Shown here piece by piece: positions 1 to 10,903 of a DNA stretch of 64,000 nucleotides. Made by a program: the position numbers and the translations under genes. Under the pieces are notes generated by a model. It was not told where the DNA came from. It made no database searches and saw only the letters and a program-made list of their open reading frames with translations. The first letter of the stretch is position 1. The number at the start of each line of letters is the position of its first letter. This stretch comes from Daedaleopsis sinensis (taxonomy: Eukaryota; Basidiomycota; Agaricomycetes; Polyporales; Polyporaceae): assembly GCA_033807695.1 (NCBI GenBank), contig CM066304.1:2356001-2420000 (forward strand), in the 5' to 3' direction.

Positions 1-1629
1 AAGCGAGGCGGCGGGTGTGCAGCTTCTGGAGCATGCAATATTCAATCACAGGGTCAACGGGGATGTGCGCCCACGAGCGAAGAGAATATTGCCCCCAAAC
101 GTTTCACGTGCTGTTCATGATTTTCCCTATCATGATAGGTCCTGGCGGCGGGCATGACGCGCATGGGAAGACAAGATGTCTCAGTATCGCCTTGTGGGGT
201 TTACGATAGCGGTGAGTCTAGCACCTGCTACTGAGTTAACCTATTGGAAGTTAGTTTTGCGATCAGAATGTACGCTTATCAAGATAGCGTCATGCAGAAA
301 TCTCATGTGTGAAAATGCACACATGAGTGCAGGCTAACGGGTATTCGCAGCCGTACGAAGGTTTGAAAAATGGGCTGAGTCACTTCATGAAGTTGTGCCA
401 CTGAAGTAAGATATTGGTCGGATCTGGTATTATCCCGATGCATCCTAGTACTTGATTAAGTATAGGAAAACAGATCGAGCCCGAAAGTCTCAGGCCAGCT
501 GTGATTGGGTGCCTTAACCACTGTGAATCGTGATGGGACATGAGTCAGAGTGGAACAGTGGTGTAAACGGTGGCGATACTGATGATTTGTGATTGCAGAA
601 CTAATGCGCAATCCAGGCGACATCGGGCGTGTAATCTACCCGGCCGCGCACTAGTCGCTGTCAGAGACCCTCGACGTGCTGCAGACACGTCAAAGATATC
701 CGACGGCAAGCAGTCTCCTGCGCGCTCCCTTCCTGACGCCCCCTGGACATCCTCGAAGAGCTGCCCATGTGCTGTTCGCGAAGGGGAGAAATGTCGATAA
801 ACCAATATGATAGCGTCAATACAACCCTGAAGGAGCGCACGCGCGTGCTTACCTCGCGTGTGTAGACAGCGTGAGCAGTGAGAGCTGCCGCGGGGCGTTG
901 TGACTGTGACCGTTGGTGGACACATATCTACAAAGCGATTCATGAAGGACGAGTGAGCCATGGCGAGCATATGCGAGCTGCTGAGACCCGCCTGTGTGTT
1001 TCGACAATGGAGCCTTGAAGGTATTATCTGTCACAGAGAATCAGTGCGCTGGAATCAACGTTTGGAGAAAGGACATACCGCAGGGCGAACATTTGGTAAC
1101 CGTGCGCCAAGCAGAAAAGTAGCGACAGGTGGGTGAGCGTGACTAGAGGGTGACTCAGAGCGTCAGAGCACAAGAAGACAACTTTGTGCCGGTGTCCCTA
1201 AGACACTCAGACACGAGGAGCCTCGATGGAGACCTCAATGCTGAAGCAGCGGACGTGGCCAACTGGCGCCCCAAAGGCGCTCTGCGGAAGACAGCTACTG
1301 GAAGTAGGTGCCTCTCCTCGGATCCACCTAGTCGGACGTGGCCAGTGTCGCATTCAGGGGATCCATTACGCCATGGAGAAAGCATGCTGAGCGCGCAAGC
1401 AGCGGTCCTCCATACCTCTCAAGCAAGAAGGTCTCGAAGGGACCTTCTTGGGGCATGCAGAGATTATAAGGGCGGGCGAAAGCACTCCCGCGCCACTATG
1501 TCAATAGTGGAGTGTTATCGCGCACCTAAAGTAATGCATTAATAGTGAGCTCCAGCGGCCCAAAGAGCGATGCGCATAAGGGCTTATCGGATTGGCTAAG
1601 GCTACCGATCAAAACTGTTACACACATCC
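1..1629. other. Left-edge region without a supportable gene
   Basis: Open frames here are short, overlap on both strands and show no recognisable motif, conserved domain or convincing exon-intron structure. The longest (545-970 minus, 1150-1542 plus) have compositions expected of chance frames in GC-balanced DNA. I see no tRNA, repeat array or transposon end. It is probably fungal intergenic or decayed repeat DNA. Confidence 0.5.
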
Positions 1630-1941
1630 CTAAACCCCTGCCAGACCCTGCAACATGTCCAGATTTGCCTTGACAGTTCGAAATCCTTCGCAGGCCATTC
1701 TGAACAACGAGTCGTAGTGGTCCAGCGCTGCCTGAGCCGCAAGCAGCTTCGCAGCAAGGGCCGCTTCGCGCGCATGTGATCGTGAGAGTTCAGCACGGAG
1801 CGACACTGTCTCCGCTGTCGCCGCCGCATGTTCGTTTTCTGTGGGTAGGTAGAATAAGGATCAGTAATCGATGGGATGGACTCCATGTGTTATGATGGCA
1901 GGCAATCGGGCAGTTTATACTCATGCGAGACTCACCAATAT
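1630..1941 (-). CDS. 3' end of an unknown gene, cut by element A (partial)
   Basis: On the minus strand a clean terminal exon (1838-1630, stop TAG) reads as an Ala/Leu/Arg-rich helical, coiled-coil-like segment of about 69 residues containing AELSRSHAREAAL and DHYDSLFRMACEGF. It is preceded by an acceptor (CCCACAG) and, about 100 bases upstream, by a good donor (G|GTGAGT at 1936/1935). Only six exon bases remain before the left terminus of element A at 1942, so the transposon appears to have inserted in or next to the preceding exon. The 5' part of the gene is not recognisable beyond the other end of element A (after 33365). The family is unknown to me. The coding call rests on composition, frame and splice signals only. 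Confidence 0.35.
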
Positions 1942-2350
1942 CACTAGCTGTTGTAGTTGTGAAGTATCAAGTACAGGTACTTAGTATGGGCTGTATTACA
2001 TTACTTGTAGGCACTGTATCTGATGTATTACCATGCTCCGGGGCTAGGGAGGGCAGCCCGGGGGGTGGCTGTAGCGACCGCTCGGCACTGCGGCAGCCTT
2101 CCTAATGCGGTCGAACCCACCGAAATGAGCAGGTAGGTAGACAATAAAGGCTGTTTGAGCGTCTAGGAAGCCAAATGCGGCCGGTTTCAGCCAACCTGGC
2201 GCCTAATACCCTGGTCCAGAGCTCCCGGGCGCTCTTGCTGCCAAATACAGTCCGGTCGGGTCGGGTTGAGCCTCCCGGGCGTCTGCATAGCCAAACACAG
2301 TCAGCATATCGACCGCCGGGCGCTCTTGCCCAATCTGGCAGGGCATCTGA
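1942..2350 (+). repeat. Left terminal inverted repeat of element A (gene Y end)
   Basis: Begins CACTAGCTGTTGTAG and matches the reverse complement of 32957-33365 with only a few differences. The outer roughly 190 bases share blocks with the element B termini (TGTTGTAG, GTACAGGTACTTA, GCGACCGCTCGGCAC, GCGGCAGCCT). The inner part is GC-rich and built of diverged units around GCCAAA/CCCGGGCG motifs; one more unit (2351-2430) is found only at this end. Protein-like open frames in it are by-products of the repeat. Confidence 0.9.
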
Positions 2351-2761
2351 CGCTGTTGGATATTTGGCAGCATATCGACCCTCGGGCACCCTTGCCCAAT
2401 CTGGCAGGATGTCTGATGCCCAGCTGATACTCCTATAGTGTCAATGGCCTGTTTGATACTTAGTATATAAGAGCAGGCTTATTATCAATGACGACTCGGA
2501 CATCTCACAAGGTACAGTCTCGCAGTCCCTAGTGATTATGCACACCAATCACCCTTCTGTAGTCCATGTCTATGTCAAACATATTACTACATACATACCC
2601 TAAAGCACAAACATGGCAAAGGAGAGTGTAGGTTGAAGAACATGATGGGGGTACTTGCGGAGGGCAGGGAGTGACGTCGGATCAATATAGACGAACAGAT
2701 GCGAGAAGTACTACAGCAAGCTACATCATAGTGCGACCGACTGTCCAAGTACCATCAAGAC
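2351..2761. other. Subterminal stretch between terminal repeat and gene Y of element A
   Basis: Holds one extra subterminal repeat unit (to about 2430), then AT-richer sequence with no gene. It is the 3' flank of the minus-strand gene Y. No terminator motif can be assigned. Confidence 0.5.
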
Positions 2762-5700
2762 TCATGCACGCCGTCTGTGCTTCGATTGACGTCGAGGAGC
2801 ATCTTCCTCAGACTCACGAGATGGTCGCTTCCTGCAGGGAAACGTAAAGGATCAGCGAGAAGTTACAGAATAGCTTGATATATGACTTACGCAGACGTGC
2901 TACTGCTTGCACTAGATGCAGATACCATAGATGCGAGTACCCACGCCGCATCTCTCACCGCACTGACCCACCTCGCCTTCGTGATGTCGGTGGCGACATC
3001 TGCCCACCATGCAAGTGATAATAACACCATCAACATACCGTTTCTTCCCGGCTTACGCAGCACCTCCCAGTCACCGTCTCCACCAATTACAAGCCTTCCT
3101 TCCTTGTCGCACAATCGCCACGTTGGCTGCAGCCCACTCCACCACTGCCACCATGCTTCGCAGTACGCCTCCTCGTTCACGATGGTTGGAGGCTTGTTGA
3201 GGTTGCGGCGGCATTCCCGGACCCAGACAAACACCTCGGATGGCCGATGTGTAGTTGCTAGCCCAGAAGACTGTAGTGAAAACATGAACAAAATAAGATA
3301 CATGGTCGTTCAAAGTCTGGACGACTTACACTCGTAGCCCATTTGTAGGTGCGTTCGAGCACTGTCCAGCACTCCATAGCGTGCATGAACTCACATCCAA
3401 GATGTTTGGCCTCCATCCAATCGAAAGGCATTCGAATCCAATCCGGCCATCCATCCTCGTTGACTATGATGCTCCCCAGCCCGAGGTTGTTCATCGAGCC
3501 GGTCGCCGCGATGGCATGAGACGCAGTCGCAGATGATGAAGCAGGAGTATCGGAGGGCAGAGGGAGCAGTGGAAGGCCCAGTCGGAATGGAGATCGACGA
3601 CGAGATGGTGGAATTAGAAGGTGCTATGGGGCCGACAGAGGACGAAAGTGTTGGTCGGACTAGAGGCCTCGGCTTCGGCTTGGATTGAAGACGAGATGAT
3701 GAACGGGTAGAGACGGACAGCGTGATATGTGTGGAAGGTGCAGAAGGTGCCGACGAAGAGGAGTGGTCAGACTGGGGAGTCGGCTCGGGACCTGGAGGAT
3801 TTTGTGAGATGGCAGAGGATGGTGACGATGAGGGATCAGCGGGAGCTGTTGGTGCAGAAAGCAATGATGAGGGTGCATGGACGGATGAAGCGGAGACCGC
3901 GGACTCGGACGCGGGGACAGCAGGCACAGCGGACGCGGGGACAGCGGGTGCGGCGAACGTGGTGGACATGGCGGACGTGGCGGACGAGGGGACAGCGGGG
4001 ACAGCGGACGCGGCGGACGAGGGGACAGTGGGCGTGGCGGACGCAGGGACAGCGGGTGCGGCGGACGCGGGGACAGTGGGCGCGGCGAACGTGGCAGACG
4101 AGGGGACAGCGGGCGCGGCGAACGTGGCAGACGAGGGGACAGCAGGCGCGGCGGACGTGGCGGATGCGCGGACAGAGGGCGTGGCAGATGCAGGGATGCT
4201 GGACAGGGGGGCAGCAGACGTGGGGCCGGAAGGTGCAGATGCACGTGTGAGGACGGATGCTGGAGGAAGCTGGAGGTTCTTCTTCTCTAAGATCTTGAGA
4301 CAGTCACCGGGGCCAACCAAGCGGCGGAGGGTTGGCTGTAACATTCCCCAGTCGTACAGAAGGGGGCGCTGCTCTTCTTTGCTGAACACCGTGAATGCGC
4401 GATGAACATACTCGCACATGTTGAGAGAGTCGAAAGATGGGACCTCGGTGCCTTCGGGAATGGTATTGTCGTCGTATGTGTCATGTTCAAGCCCTTCCTG
4501 CAGTGCATGACTGTTGTCTTCACCCAATTGGGCGCCGCCATCGTCCTTGTCTGAATCACTAGATTCCGACGAGTCCGACGAGTCGTCACTCGATCCGGAG
4601 GAGATGTAGTCGTCGGCGTCCCGATTGCGTCGCTGCTTCCTAGAGGTTGAGCTCGTGCGAGCAGGCCTCTTCTCCTTCTGACGCTTGGTGAGCTTGGGTC
4701 CCTTGGCCTTGCGTGATACCGGCAGAGTACGTTGTGGTGCGCGTGAGGTCGTACTAGGCGTCCTCCCAGCTTCAGATGGCGGAGGTGGAGGGCCAGTGAG
4801 AGCACTAGACCGTGGCGTGGAGTCTGGCAGCTGACTGGGCTGTGCTGCATTGCGCGCTGCGTATTCTGCACGCATTCCATGTGAGTAAGTATAATCAGTA
4901 AATACAAAGACTGATGCGCACCCTCTGTGTGCAGGAGGTAGCGTGTAAACGACGCCATAACCTCTCTCCGGAAGGCTTCCTTTTCGTGGAGATGCCATGG
5001 GACCAGTGTGGGTCCTTTCGTCTTTCCAGCGGTAATGCTAGTGGGGCGACCGTATGAGGAGAGGATGCGAGCATCGAGAGGAGCATGGACGTACACTTTG
5101 AGCTTGAACTCGGACCCAGCCTCCTTCAGCGGTACTCCAGCGAAGAGCGTGAGGTGGAAGCCGGTCTGCTGTCTGAGACCTTCGAGGAAAGGCTGTACAA
5201 CGCCAGCCATGTTGTCTCTGCAGCTAATGATCTGTCCATGAGACGTAAGTGAACAGTTTCGAGATAGATACCATCAACGCACCTCTCTTGTATATCCTCA
5301 GGTGCCGGTCTAGCTGCCTTGAGAGCCTCCTCCTCCGCTGCCGCAATGTCAGCGGCGTGCATCTCCTCCGCCTCCGCGTTCAAAGCTTCGTGGTACTCCT
5401 CGGTCTCCTCCTGCAACATGTCGCGTGCGAGCCAGGCGTGAAAAGAGAGGCAGTACTTCTCGCCCAGCCCAGATTCTGGCCACTGCTCGGCGAAGGCGTT
5501 GTCGATTTTGGTGCGCTTCTTGATCATATAGAGCTGCCACGAAGCGAGACGTCGAGGGGGAGGTGGAGGCTGCGCTTTCGCATGAAGCTGGTCGAAGAAG
5601 TCGCTCCAGGGGGTACGCTCGAAATGGATCTGCCGCATGTACCGCAAGTTTCCCATGATTTGCTGCTTGACGAGTAACTGTGTCAGCACCATAGCAAGAT

Positions 5701-6114
5701 TCAGAGATGGGATAAAGAACACACCTTTTCCGTAGTCTCAATGATGCTCTTCTTCTCCGAGATGAGCTCGTCAGTCATCTCCGACTCGGCGGGCTCAGTC
5801 CGCGTCGAAGTGGCCGGGTCTTCATCCTTCGGAATCCACCACGGAAATCGTTCCCAGTAGCCGCTGTTGACCTTCCTCCAGAAGTTGCCGTGTGCCGTGT
5901 GTTTTCCCTTGCTCTCCGGGAGTTCGAGGAAGGCAGGGAGCCACGACTCGAGATACTCGCGGCGCTCCCCATGGAAGTTGCCGGGGTTGCTGGGGTTGCC
6001 GCCCTTCGCCTTCCTCTTCCTGTTATGGCGCTGGCGGGCAGCTTGTGATGTGTTCGAAGGCCCCGAACGGCTGTCGAGTTGAATGAATTCGATGTCGATG
6101 GGGCGAGCAGACAT
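2762..6114 (-). pseudogene. Gene Y of element A: large nuclear-type accessory protein (frameshifted)
   Basis: Homologue of the gene at 19575-22861. Start ATG at 6114, stop TGA at 2762-2764, several exons. Domains in order: basic patch (RQRHNRKRKAKGG); an HMG-box-like helical segment preceded by PPPPPRRLASWQLYMIK; a conserved block with QTGFHLTLFAGVPL; a Lys/Ser/Asp-rich region with alternating basic and acidic runs; a Ser/Pro/Ala-rich stretch containing a 33-base minisatellite; and a Trp-rich C-terminal domain (EDGWPDWIRMPFDWMEAK, then WWSGLQPTWR and LSLAWWADVA), ending in a basic tail. Such Trp-rich domains occur in many Agaricomycete proteins of unknown function. Around 3545-3560 the Ser/Pro-rich frame must shift by one base to enter the Trp-rich domain, with no plausible intron there, so I call it broken. 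The role is inferred as a DNA- or chromatin-binding partner of the transposon. Confidence 0.7.
3930..4170. repeat. 33-base minisatellite inside gene Y of element A
   Basis: Units of 33 bases, best seen as GCGGCGAACGTGGCAGACGA plus 13 bases, repeat in tandem with small changes. The unit is a multiple of three, so the minus-strand reading stays open and gives a V-P-A/S-S-A-T repeat. Other frames are open too, which creates spurious ORFs on both strands. Copy B lacks this array. Confidence 0.75.
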
Positions 6115-7426
6115 AGTGGTTGAGCGAAGGAGTGCAGAGCAAGAAGAAATTAGTGGGGGGGCCGCCTAGGATTGATGCAAAGGCCGATATGAGCAAGCGT
6201 TACTAAGTACAGTGTGTGACCTGTGCGTTACTCGCATGAACTTATGCGATTGCCAAGCAACATCGTTCAGTATGTTTCGCTATTAGAACTACGAGTTCCC
6301 TTGCTCTGATCCCCCCCTTCCCGTCCCCGCCTGCTATTACTGGGCCATGGGTACTTATGTCTTCCTCTGCAGATTCCTCAAAGTGGGATATATCGGACTC
6401 CCCACGGCGTTCTATCGAAGTCGGGACCGTGGAAGATGAAAGTAGTCACGTCCTGTGCAACGACACCGGTGTCGCTCTGTCCGGTAAGCACATCAGCACG
6501 GAACCCTCGGGAATCTGATCAATGAATTGTTCCAGGTGATCGACCTCGGACATGCGTGCGGAGCAGGTAAGCACTCATTGTGTGATATATCTGACCTCGC
6601 CTTCTTGTGCTAATGACGAGCATGTTACAGCGACAGTCCTCCATCATGAATCTATTCGCAATGCACCCATATATTCAAAGTTGCGCCCAAGTTGCGCCGT
6701 CTCGGAGCAGGCAAGATGGACGGACGACCTGTCAACCGCCAATTGACCGTTCGGACACAGCAGTCCTTCTGCTGCTGTGGCACCTTGTGGCACCCGGGCC
6801 TGTGGCGCAGAATCCACAGAATCCAGGAGTGCCTGGATTGTCACACCCCGTTCGTTCATACAGTGGTGAGTTCTCAGCCTACCGTCACCTTAGCATTGTA
6901 GGTCCACCAGTATCTACTATAGTCTGACCGCTAGTAGAGCAGTCTGTGCAATAGACGGCGGGTTGTTCTACTTGTGAAGCCTCCGGGGGCATGATATTGC
7001 TTGGGCCTTGAACGTGACACAGGCAGAGCGAGATCTACGATCGAACACTGCCAGTGGTGACACGGCCCGCAGTCTTGTCTGAGTCACCCTCTCAGACATA
7101 TATCGCACGGTCGCACCACACGAGCACCACACCCCAAAAGATGGTGCTCACAGATTTAAATTATTGGTCGGTTCGGACACCATTTGAAACCGGTGCCCTC
7201 CTGCGTATTATCATCGGCTCCTTGACATTGTCACCGCAGATGTGCCCTCGCGCCTAGGATCTAGACCTAAGAGGGTGCACCAGCAAGTCTGTCTCCTGCA
7301 AGGCCTGGAAGCACTCTGTAACGGTGTCAGCTCGAAGTACAGTGTGGCCGTAGTCGTGCTTAAGTCGCGCTCGCTTCTCGCATTCAAGATCTGTTGATGT
7401 GTGCCAGAATATGGCAACATGGTATA
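6115..7426. other. Intergenic spacer between genes Y and X of element A
   Basis: Contains no frame with recognisable domain or splice structure. It should hold the promoter of gene Y (minus strand, start 6114) and the 3' flank of gene X. Element B has a spacer of similar length (18357-19574) at the same place, but no long conserved block was obvious by eye. Confidence 0.5.
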
Positions 7427-8376
7427 TCAGATTATTAACAGCTCGAGCCGGGCCTCGATCGCGGTCAACATGTACATGATGATGTAGGCAACACCAGTGA
7501 GCTCGGCCCAGACCTCTGCGAGGCCTTCTGGCGACATCAGGCCGATCCTTTCCTCGTCGGCGAATATGGAGGTCAGCTGTTTGAGAAGGGAGTCGCCCTC
7601 CTTCACCCATGCCTCTTTGCCGCGTACCCACTCCTGCCATGTCTGCGTGTCAGAGGTAACAGCAGCACGCCATTGCGTGTCTAACTGCTCGCTGAAAGAC
7701 TGCATATCCTCGGTGAATCCCCATATCTGTAGGGCGTCCTTCAGGTCATGAAAGCAGCCGAAGGCTGTATAACCCCAGTTGGGGTATACACCCACATTGG
7801 AGAGTCGAGGTCGTGTGCGGCTGATCAGATAGGTGAGGTGCCCTGCCAGATGGTGAAATTTGTTGAACATTAGCACACCTTCGCATAAGTATAGAGGTCC
7901 CCGATCGCCCTAGCAGTTCGAGCATGAAGCTCTTGCGCTGACCTGTGAAGATGGAGACAAAATCTGTTTAGACCTCCATGAGGAAAGAACGAGCAGAATT
8001 GCGTACGCTGGCTGCTTGCTGAGTTGGTCGGGACCAAGACAGGAGTCAGAGGACCGTGACTTGCATCAGAAGCTGGAGTTGTATGTGTTTCTGGCCCGGG
8101 ACGTTGAGCGCAGACTCCCAGAAGTTTGCTAGATAGTAACGAAGGTCGCCAGTGAGGAGAAGCAGCCTGTATGCATACAGATGAGTGAAAAACATCGTAC
8201 CTCCTCTTCTGCTGATAGTACCGAGCATTTCGAGATTTTCGAAGGAGCTTCTGCTTGAGATATTTGGAGTCTTCAAGCTCAGTGGCCGCCGCGGTAGCTG
8301 AGACTTCGGAGGAGGCTACTAGTACGTCGTCGGGGGCTAGTTGCGAGCTCGTACCAGTTCTCTCATGATTCTCCAT
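7427..8376 (-). CDS. Gene X of element A: small basic accessory protein
   Basis: Three exons on the minus strand: 8376-8007, 7942-7879 and 7820-7427, giving about 275 aa with phases that match copy B exactly (the middle exon is 64 bases in both). The N-terminal third holds a basic segment (KQKLLRKSRNARYYQQKRR) resembling the basic region of bZIP-like DNA-binding proteins, followed by a low-complexity linker. The C-terminal half is helical and conserved between copies (SEQLDTQWRAAV, KEAWVKEGDSLL, LMSPEGLAEVWAELTGVAY). No catalytic motif is visible. The frame is intact. I do not recognise a named family; a small DNA-binding helper of transposition or regulation is an inference from the basic region and from its retention in both elements. 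Confidence 0.65.
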
Positions 8377-8863
8377 TTAGATTGGAAGGCAGACGAGATG
8401 GATAGAGCAGACTGAATGAATTTCGGGGGGGAGTGGTACCGGGAGGAAGGGGTGGAGGTCGGAGTCGAGCACGTCGGCGAGACGGTCGCTTGTGCGCGCG
8501 TCTACTCGGAAGCGTCTTAGACGTCTTAAACCGTCTCGCTGTCTAACACTGAGTATATGGTCATACAATACTATGTTGATGTCGAACATACCGTAGTAAT
8601 ACCTGGTCAGTGTATTAGTACATCCTACGAAGTCTACAGGTGGCAGGAATCAGCAATGGGAAAAGTGTGTGTCGTTTGTACGAACCTGACCCTGCGAGTA
8701 GATCAGAAGACGCTGGAGTACTTCCGAAGTTCGGTGAAGTTCGTACTATCTCACAGCATAGCAACTATTGCGCAACAATCTCAAGAACAGATGGATATTG
8801 TCGTATTGAGGTGATATGATCACAGGTAACAAGAATTGGGCACACTCCAAGCATAGTTATAGC
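8377..8863. other. Spacer between gene X and the dioxygenase gene of element A
   Basis: No gene seen. Around 8510-8550 there is a short run of GTCT/AGAC motifs (cttagacgtcttaaaccg). A similar motif occurs at the matching place in element B near 17295 (gaccgtttaagacgg), so it may be a conserved regulatory or subterminal signal. Confidence 0.4.
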
Positions 8864-10204
8864 CTAGTAGAACTCATCACTTCGTGCATGCTCGTGTCGC
8901 CATATCCTGCAGCTCCGACCAGTAACTGAACGCTCCTGATCCGTCTGTGCGCTCCTATTGCCAGCAGCAAGGAAAGCCTTCTGGCTCTGGAAGCCGCATT
9001 CCACCCAGCGAAACATCCCCCCTGCAGAGTACTGGAGGATGGCATATCGTCGCTCCTCTGGGTCAGCGAGCGCCGCGTTGGAATGTCTGAGGATAGCAGA
9101 GGGTATCAGAATGGTGGAGCCCGGGGGAAACTCGATGATGAGGCCGAGATCCCATAATATCAGATGTCCACCAGTCCGAGGGTCGTAATTGCCCACCGCT
9201 GTGATAGCGCAGAGTCCGAAGGCGAGGTTGAGATGATCGGTGTGTATGTATGAGATGGCCCGCGGTCCGAGGTTGATCGAAGTCGCCGCGAACGCACTGT
9301 CTGCATAGTTGCGCTTCAAGGACAGGTCATGGTTGCAGGCGCATGCCAGTGTCTCGCTGTAGTACTGATGAAGGTTTGGAAAGAACACTTTGAACGAGGC
9401 TATAGGCGTAGTTATGATCAGAGTGTGCGCATAGTCGAGGCGAGAACTAATACGCACTGTTGATGAAATTGACTACGCGCCTGAACGATCTGAGTTTGAA
9501 GACCGCGCGCCATAGCGAATAGTTGTGTGCGGACATGGAGAAGTTGCCCAGGCGCTGCCCCAGAAGGATGACGATGTTAGCGTATATTACGAAGCACACA
9601 CCGTATCGTGTACCTTCTGCCCGCCGCCAAACGAGATCCCACAGGATATTGTATCAAAATCGCCTCGCCGGTTCATCTTACGCGCTGCAGGGAATCTGTA
9701 CGCCGACACTACGATCTGGATGATCGTGCTGAGCTCGCGGTTGAGGTTCGTCCAAGACGGATCGTTGGGACGGCCTGCAAGGAGCCCAATGCCCCGCTGC
9801 TGCTTGTCCAAGATGACGTGACATGTACTGGATGGAAAGAATACGCAGTTAGCACGTTAATCCTAGTGATGCGTGGATGGGCACTTACAGCCCGTCCCAC
9901 CGAACCAAGCGGAATCCAGGGAGGCCTTTAACTTCTTCAGCTGTCACCGGGCGCCGGTCCTCATCTGTCTGCCGTATGAAGCGCGCGATGTATGCGCTAG
10001 AGGTGACGGGGATGTCGTCCATATTGAGACTGTAGGACGTTTGAATAGGGCGCCCTGTCGTAGGTGTCGGCACGCGATCATCTTGGGTGGCGAGGGCCTC
10101 CTCAAGGTTAGCCTCAGTGAACAGGGAGAGGGCGTGCTGGATCTGTCGAATTGCCGAGACTTTGACCGTCCGCCCTTCGGGATAAAGAAGGTCGCTCTTC
10201 GCCT
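8864..10204 (-). pseudogene. TET/JBP-like dioxygenase of element A, 3' part
   Basis: C-terminal and catalytic part of a TET/JBP-family 2-oxoglutarate/Fe(II) dioxygenase, a family that oxidises methylated cytosine or thymine in DNA. Exons read through SYSLNMDDIPVTSSAY, LPGFRLVRWDG, RRGDFDTISCGISFGGGQ, then the core: the HxD iron-binding motif in YIHTDHLNLAFG, the strand LILWDLGLIIEFPPGSTIL, the distal iron histidine in AILRHSNA, and the Arg that binds 2-oxoglutarate in ERRYAILQYSAGG. The gene is cut at 10204/10205 by element B. Its 5' part lies at 28104-28856, and the two pieces join in frame when the insert and one duplicated 7-mer are ignored. The catalytic residues are preserved, so the gene was probably functional before the insertion. 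Confidence 0.8.
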
Positions 10205-10211
10205 GCTGAGA
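10205..10211. repeat. Target-site duplication of element B, left copy
   Basis: GCTGAGA, identical to 28097-28103, immediately outside the terminus CAGCAGGTGTTGTAG. With one mismatch it extends to 8 bases (TGCTGAGA / GGCTGAGA); 8-base duplications are reported for Zisupton-type KDZ elements. Confidence 0.85.
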
Positions 10212-10738
10212 CAGCAGGTGTTGTAGTTCTGATGTATCATGTACAGGTACTTAACATAGGTGCTATTGCAAAGTGTACAGGCTGTGCCTCTGATGCATTA
10301 CGAACCCCCGGGGCTATGGCGGGTGGGCCGGGTGCAGGGCTGTAGCGACCGCTCGGCACCGCGGCAGCCTGCCTAATGCGGCTGGTGCACCCAGTTGTGG
10401 CGGTTATATGGCCAAAAAAGCCAGCTGAGCGCCTCAGCTGCCCAATTTGGGCGGTTTTCAGCCACCCTGGCGTTTATGCGGCCTAAAATGGACGGAGCAG
10501 AGCCACCTGGCGCTTACAGCAGCCAGGGAGCTCGGGATCCGCTACCTGCGCGTCTATACGGCCTAAAACGGACGGAGCAGAGCCACCTGGCGCTTACAGC
10601 GGCCGGGGAGCTCGCTACCCGAGCGTCTATACGGCCTAAAATGGACGGAGCAGCGCTTACAGCGGTCGGGGCGCTCGGGCTCCGCTACCCGAGCGTCTAT
10701 GCTGCCAAAGATGGTCCCCATACGAGTCGTCGGGCGCT
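10212..10738 (+). repeat. Left terminal inverted repeat of element B (transposase end)
   Basis: Begins CAGCAGGTGTTGTAG. After about 180 bases shared with element A's ends it continues in diverged tandem units of the type CGTCTATACGGCCTAAAA...GGACGGAGCAG...CGCTTACAGCGG, three to four copies. The right end (27563-28096) repeats this in inverse order with few differences. Confidence 0.9.
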
Positions 10739-10903
10739 TCTGCCATATTAGTAGCGATTGAGTTGGTATCCTATTACTTCAGCTAAGTAGTATGGTGGGA
10801 GCTAGCATAGTTCATAAACAGACAAATATAATCTGTCATAACTGAGATAACTCTACGAGTCCATCCAGGCTACAAGTCCATCCAGGCTACAAGTCCATCC
10901 AGG
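10739..10903. repeat. 17-base tandem repeat at the 3' end of transposase B
   Basis: From about 10853 to 10917 the unit CTACAAGTCCATCCAGG occurs nearly four times. The last unit overlaps the transposase stop codon (minus strand, 10904-10906), so the array looks like a duplication of the gene's own 3' end. Confidence 0.75.

Noticed and set aside
1150..1542. Possible 130-residue gene
   Set aside because: No domain, no splice context, and the opposite strand is also open; composition fits a chance frame.
2102..2438. Protein-like ORFs on both strands in the terminal repeats (also 10395-10751, 27403-27913 and 32915-33205)
   Set aside because: They lie in GC-rich tandem units of the inverted repeats and occur in mirror image at both ends; the frames are a by-product of the repeat, not genes.
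3660..4405. Long Pro/Arg/His-rich and Ala/Gly-rich ORFs overlapping gene Y of element A
   Set aside because: They arise from the 33-base minisatellite, which is open in several frames; only the frame continuous with conserved Y domains is supported.
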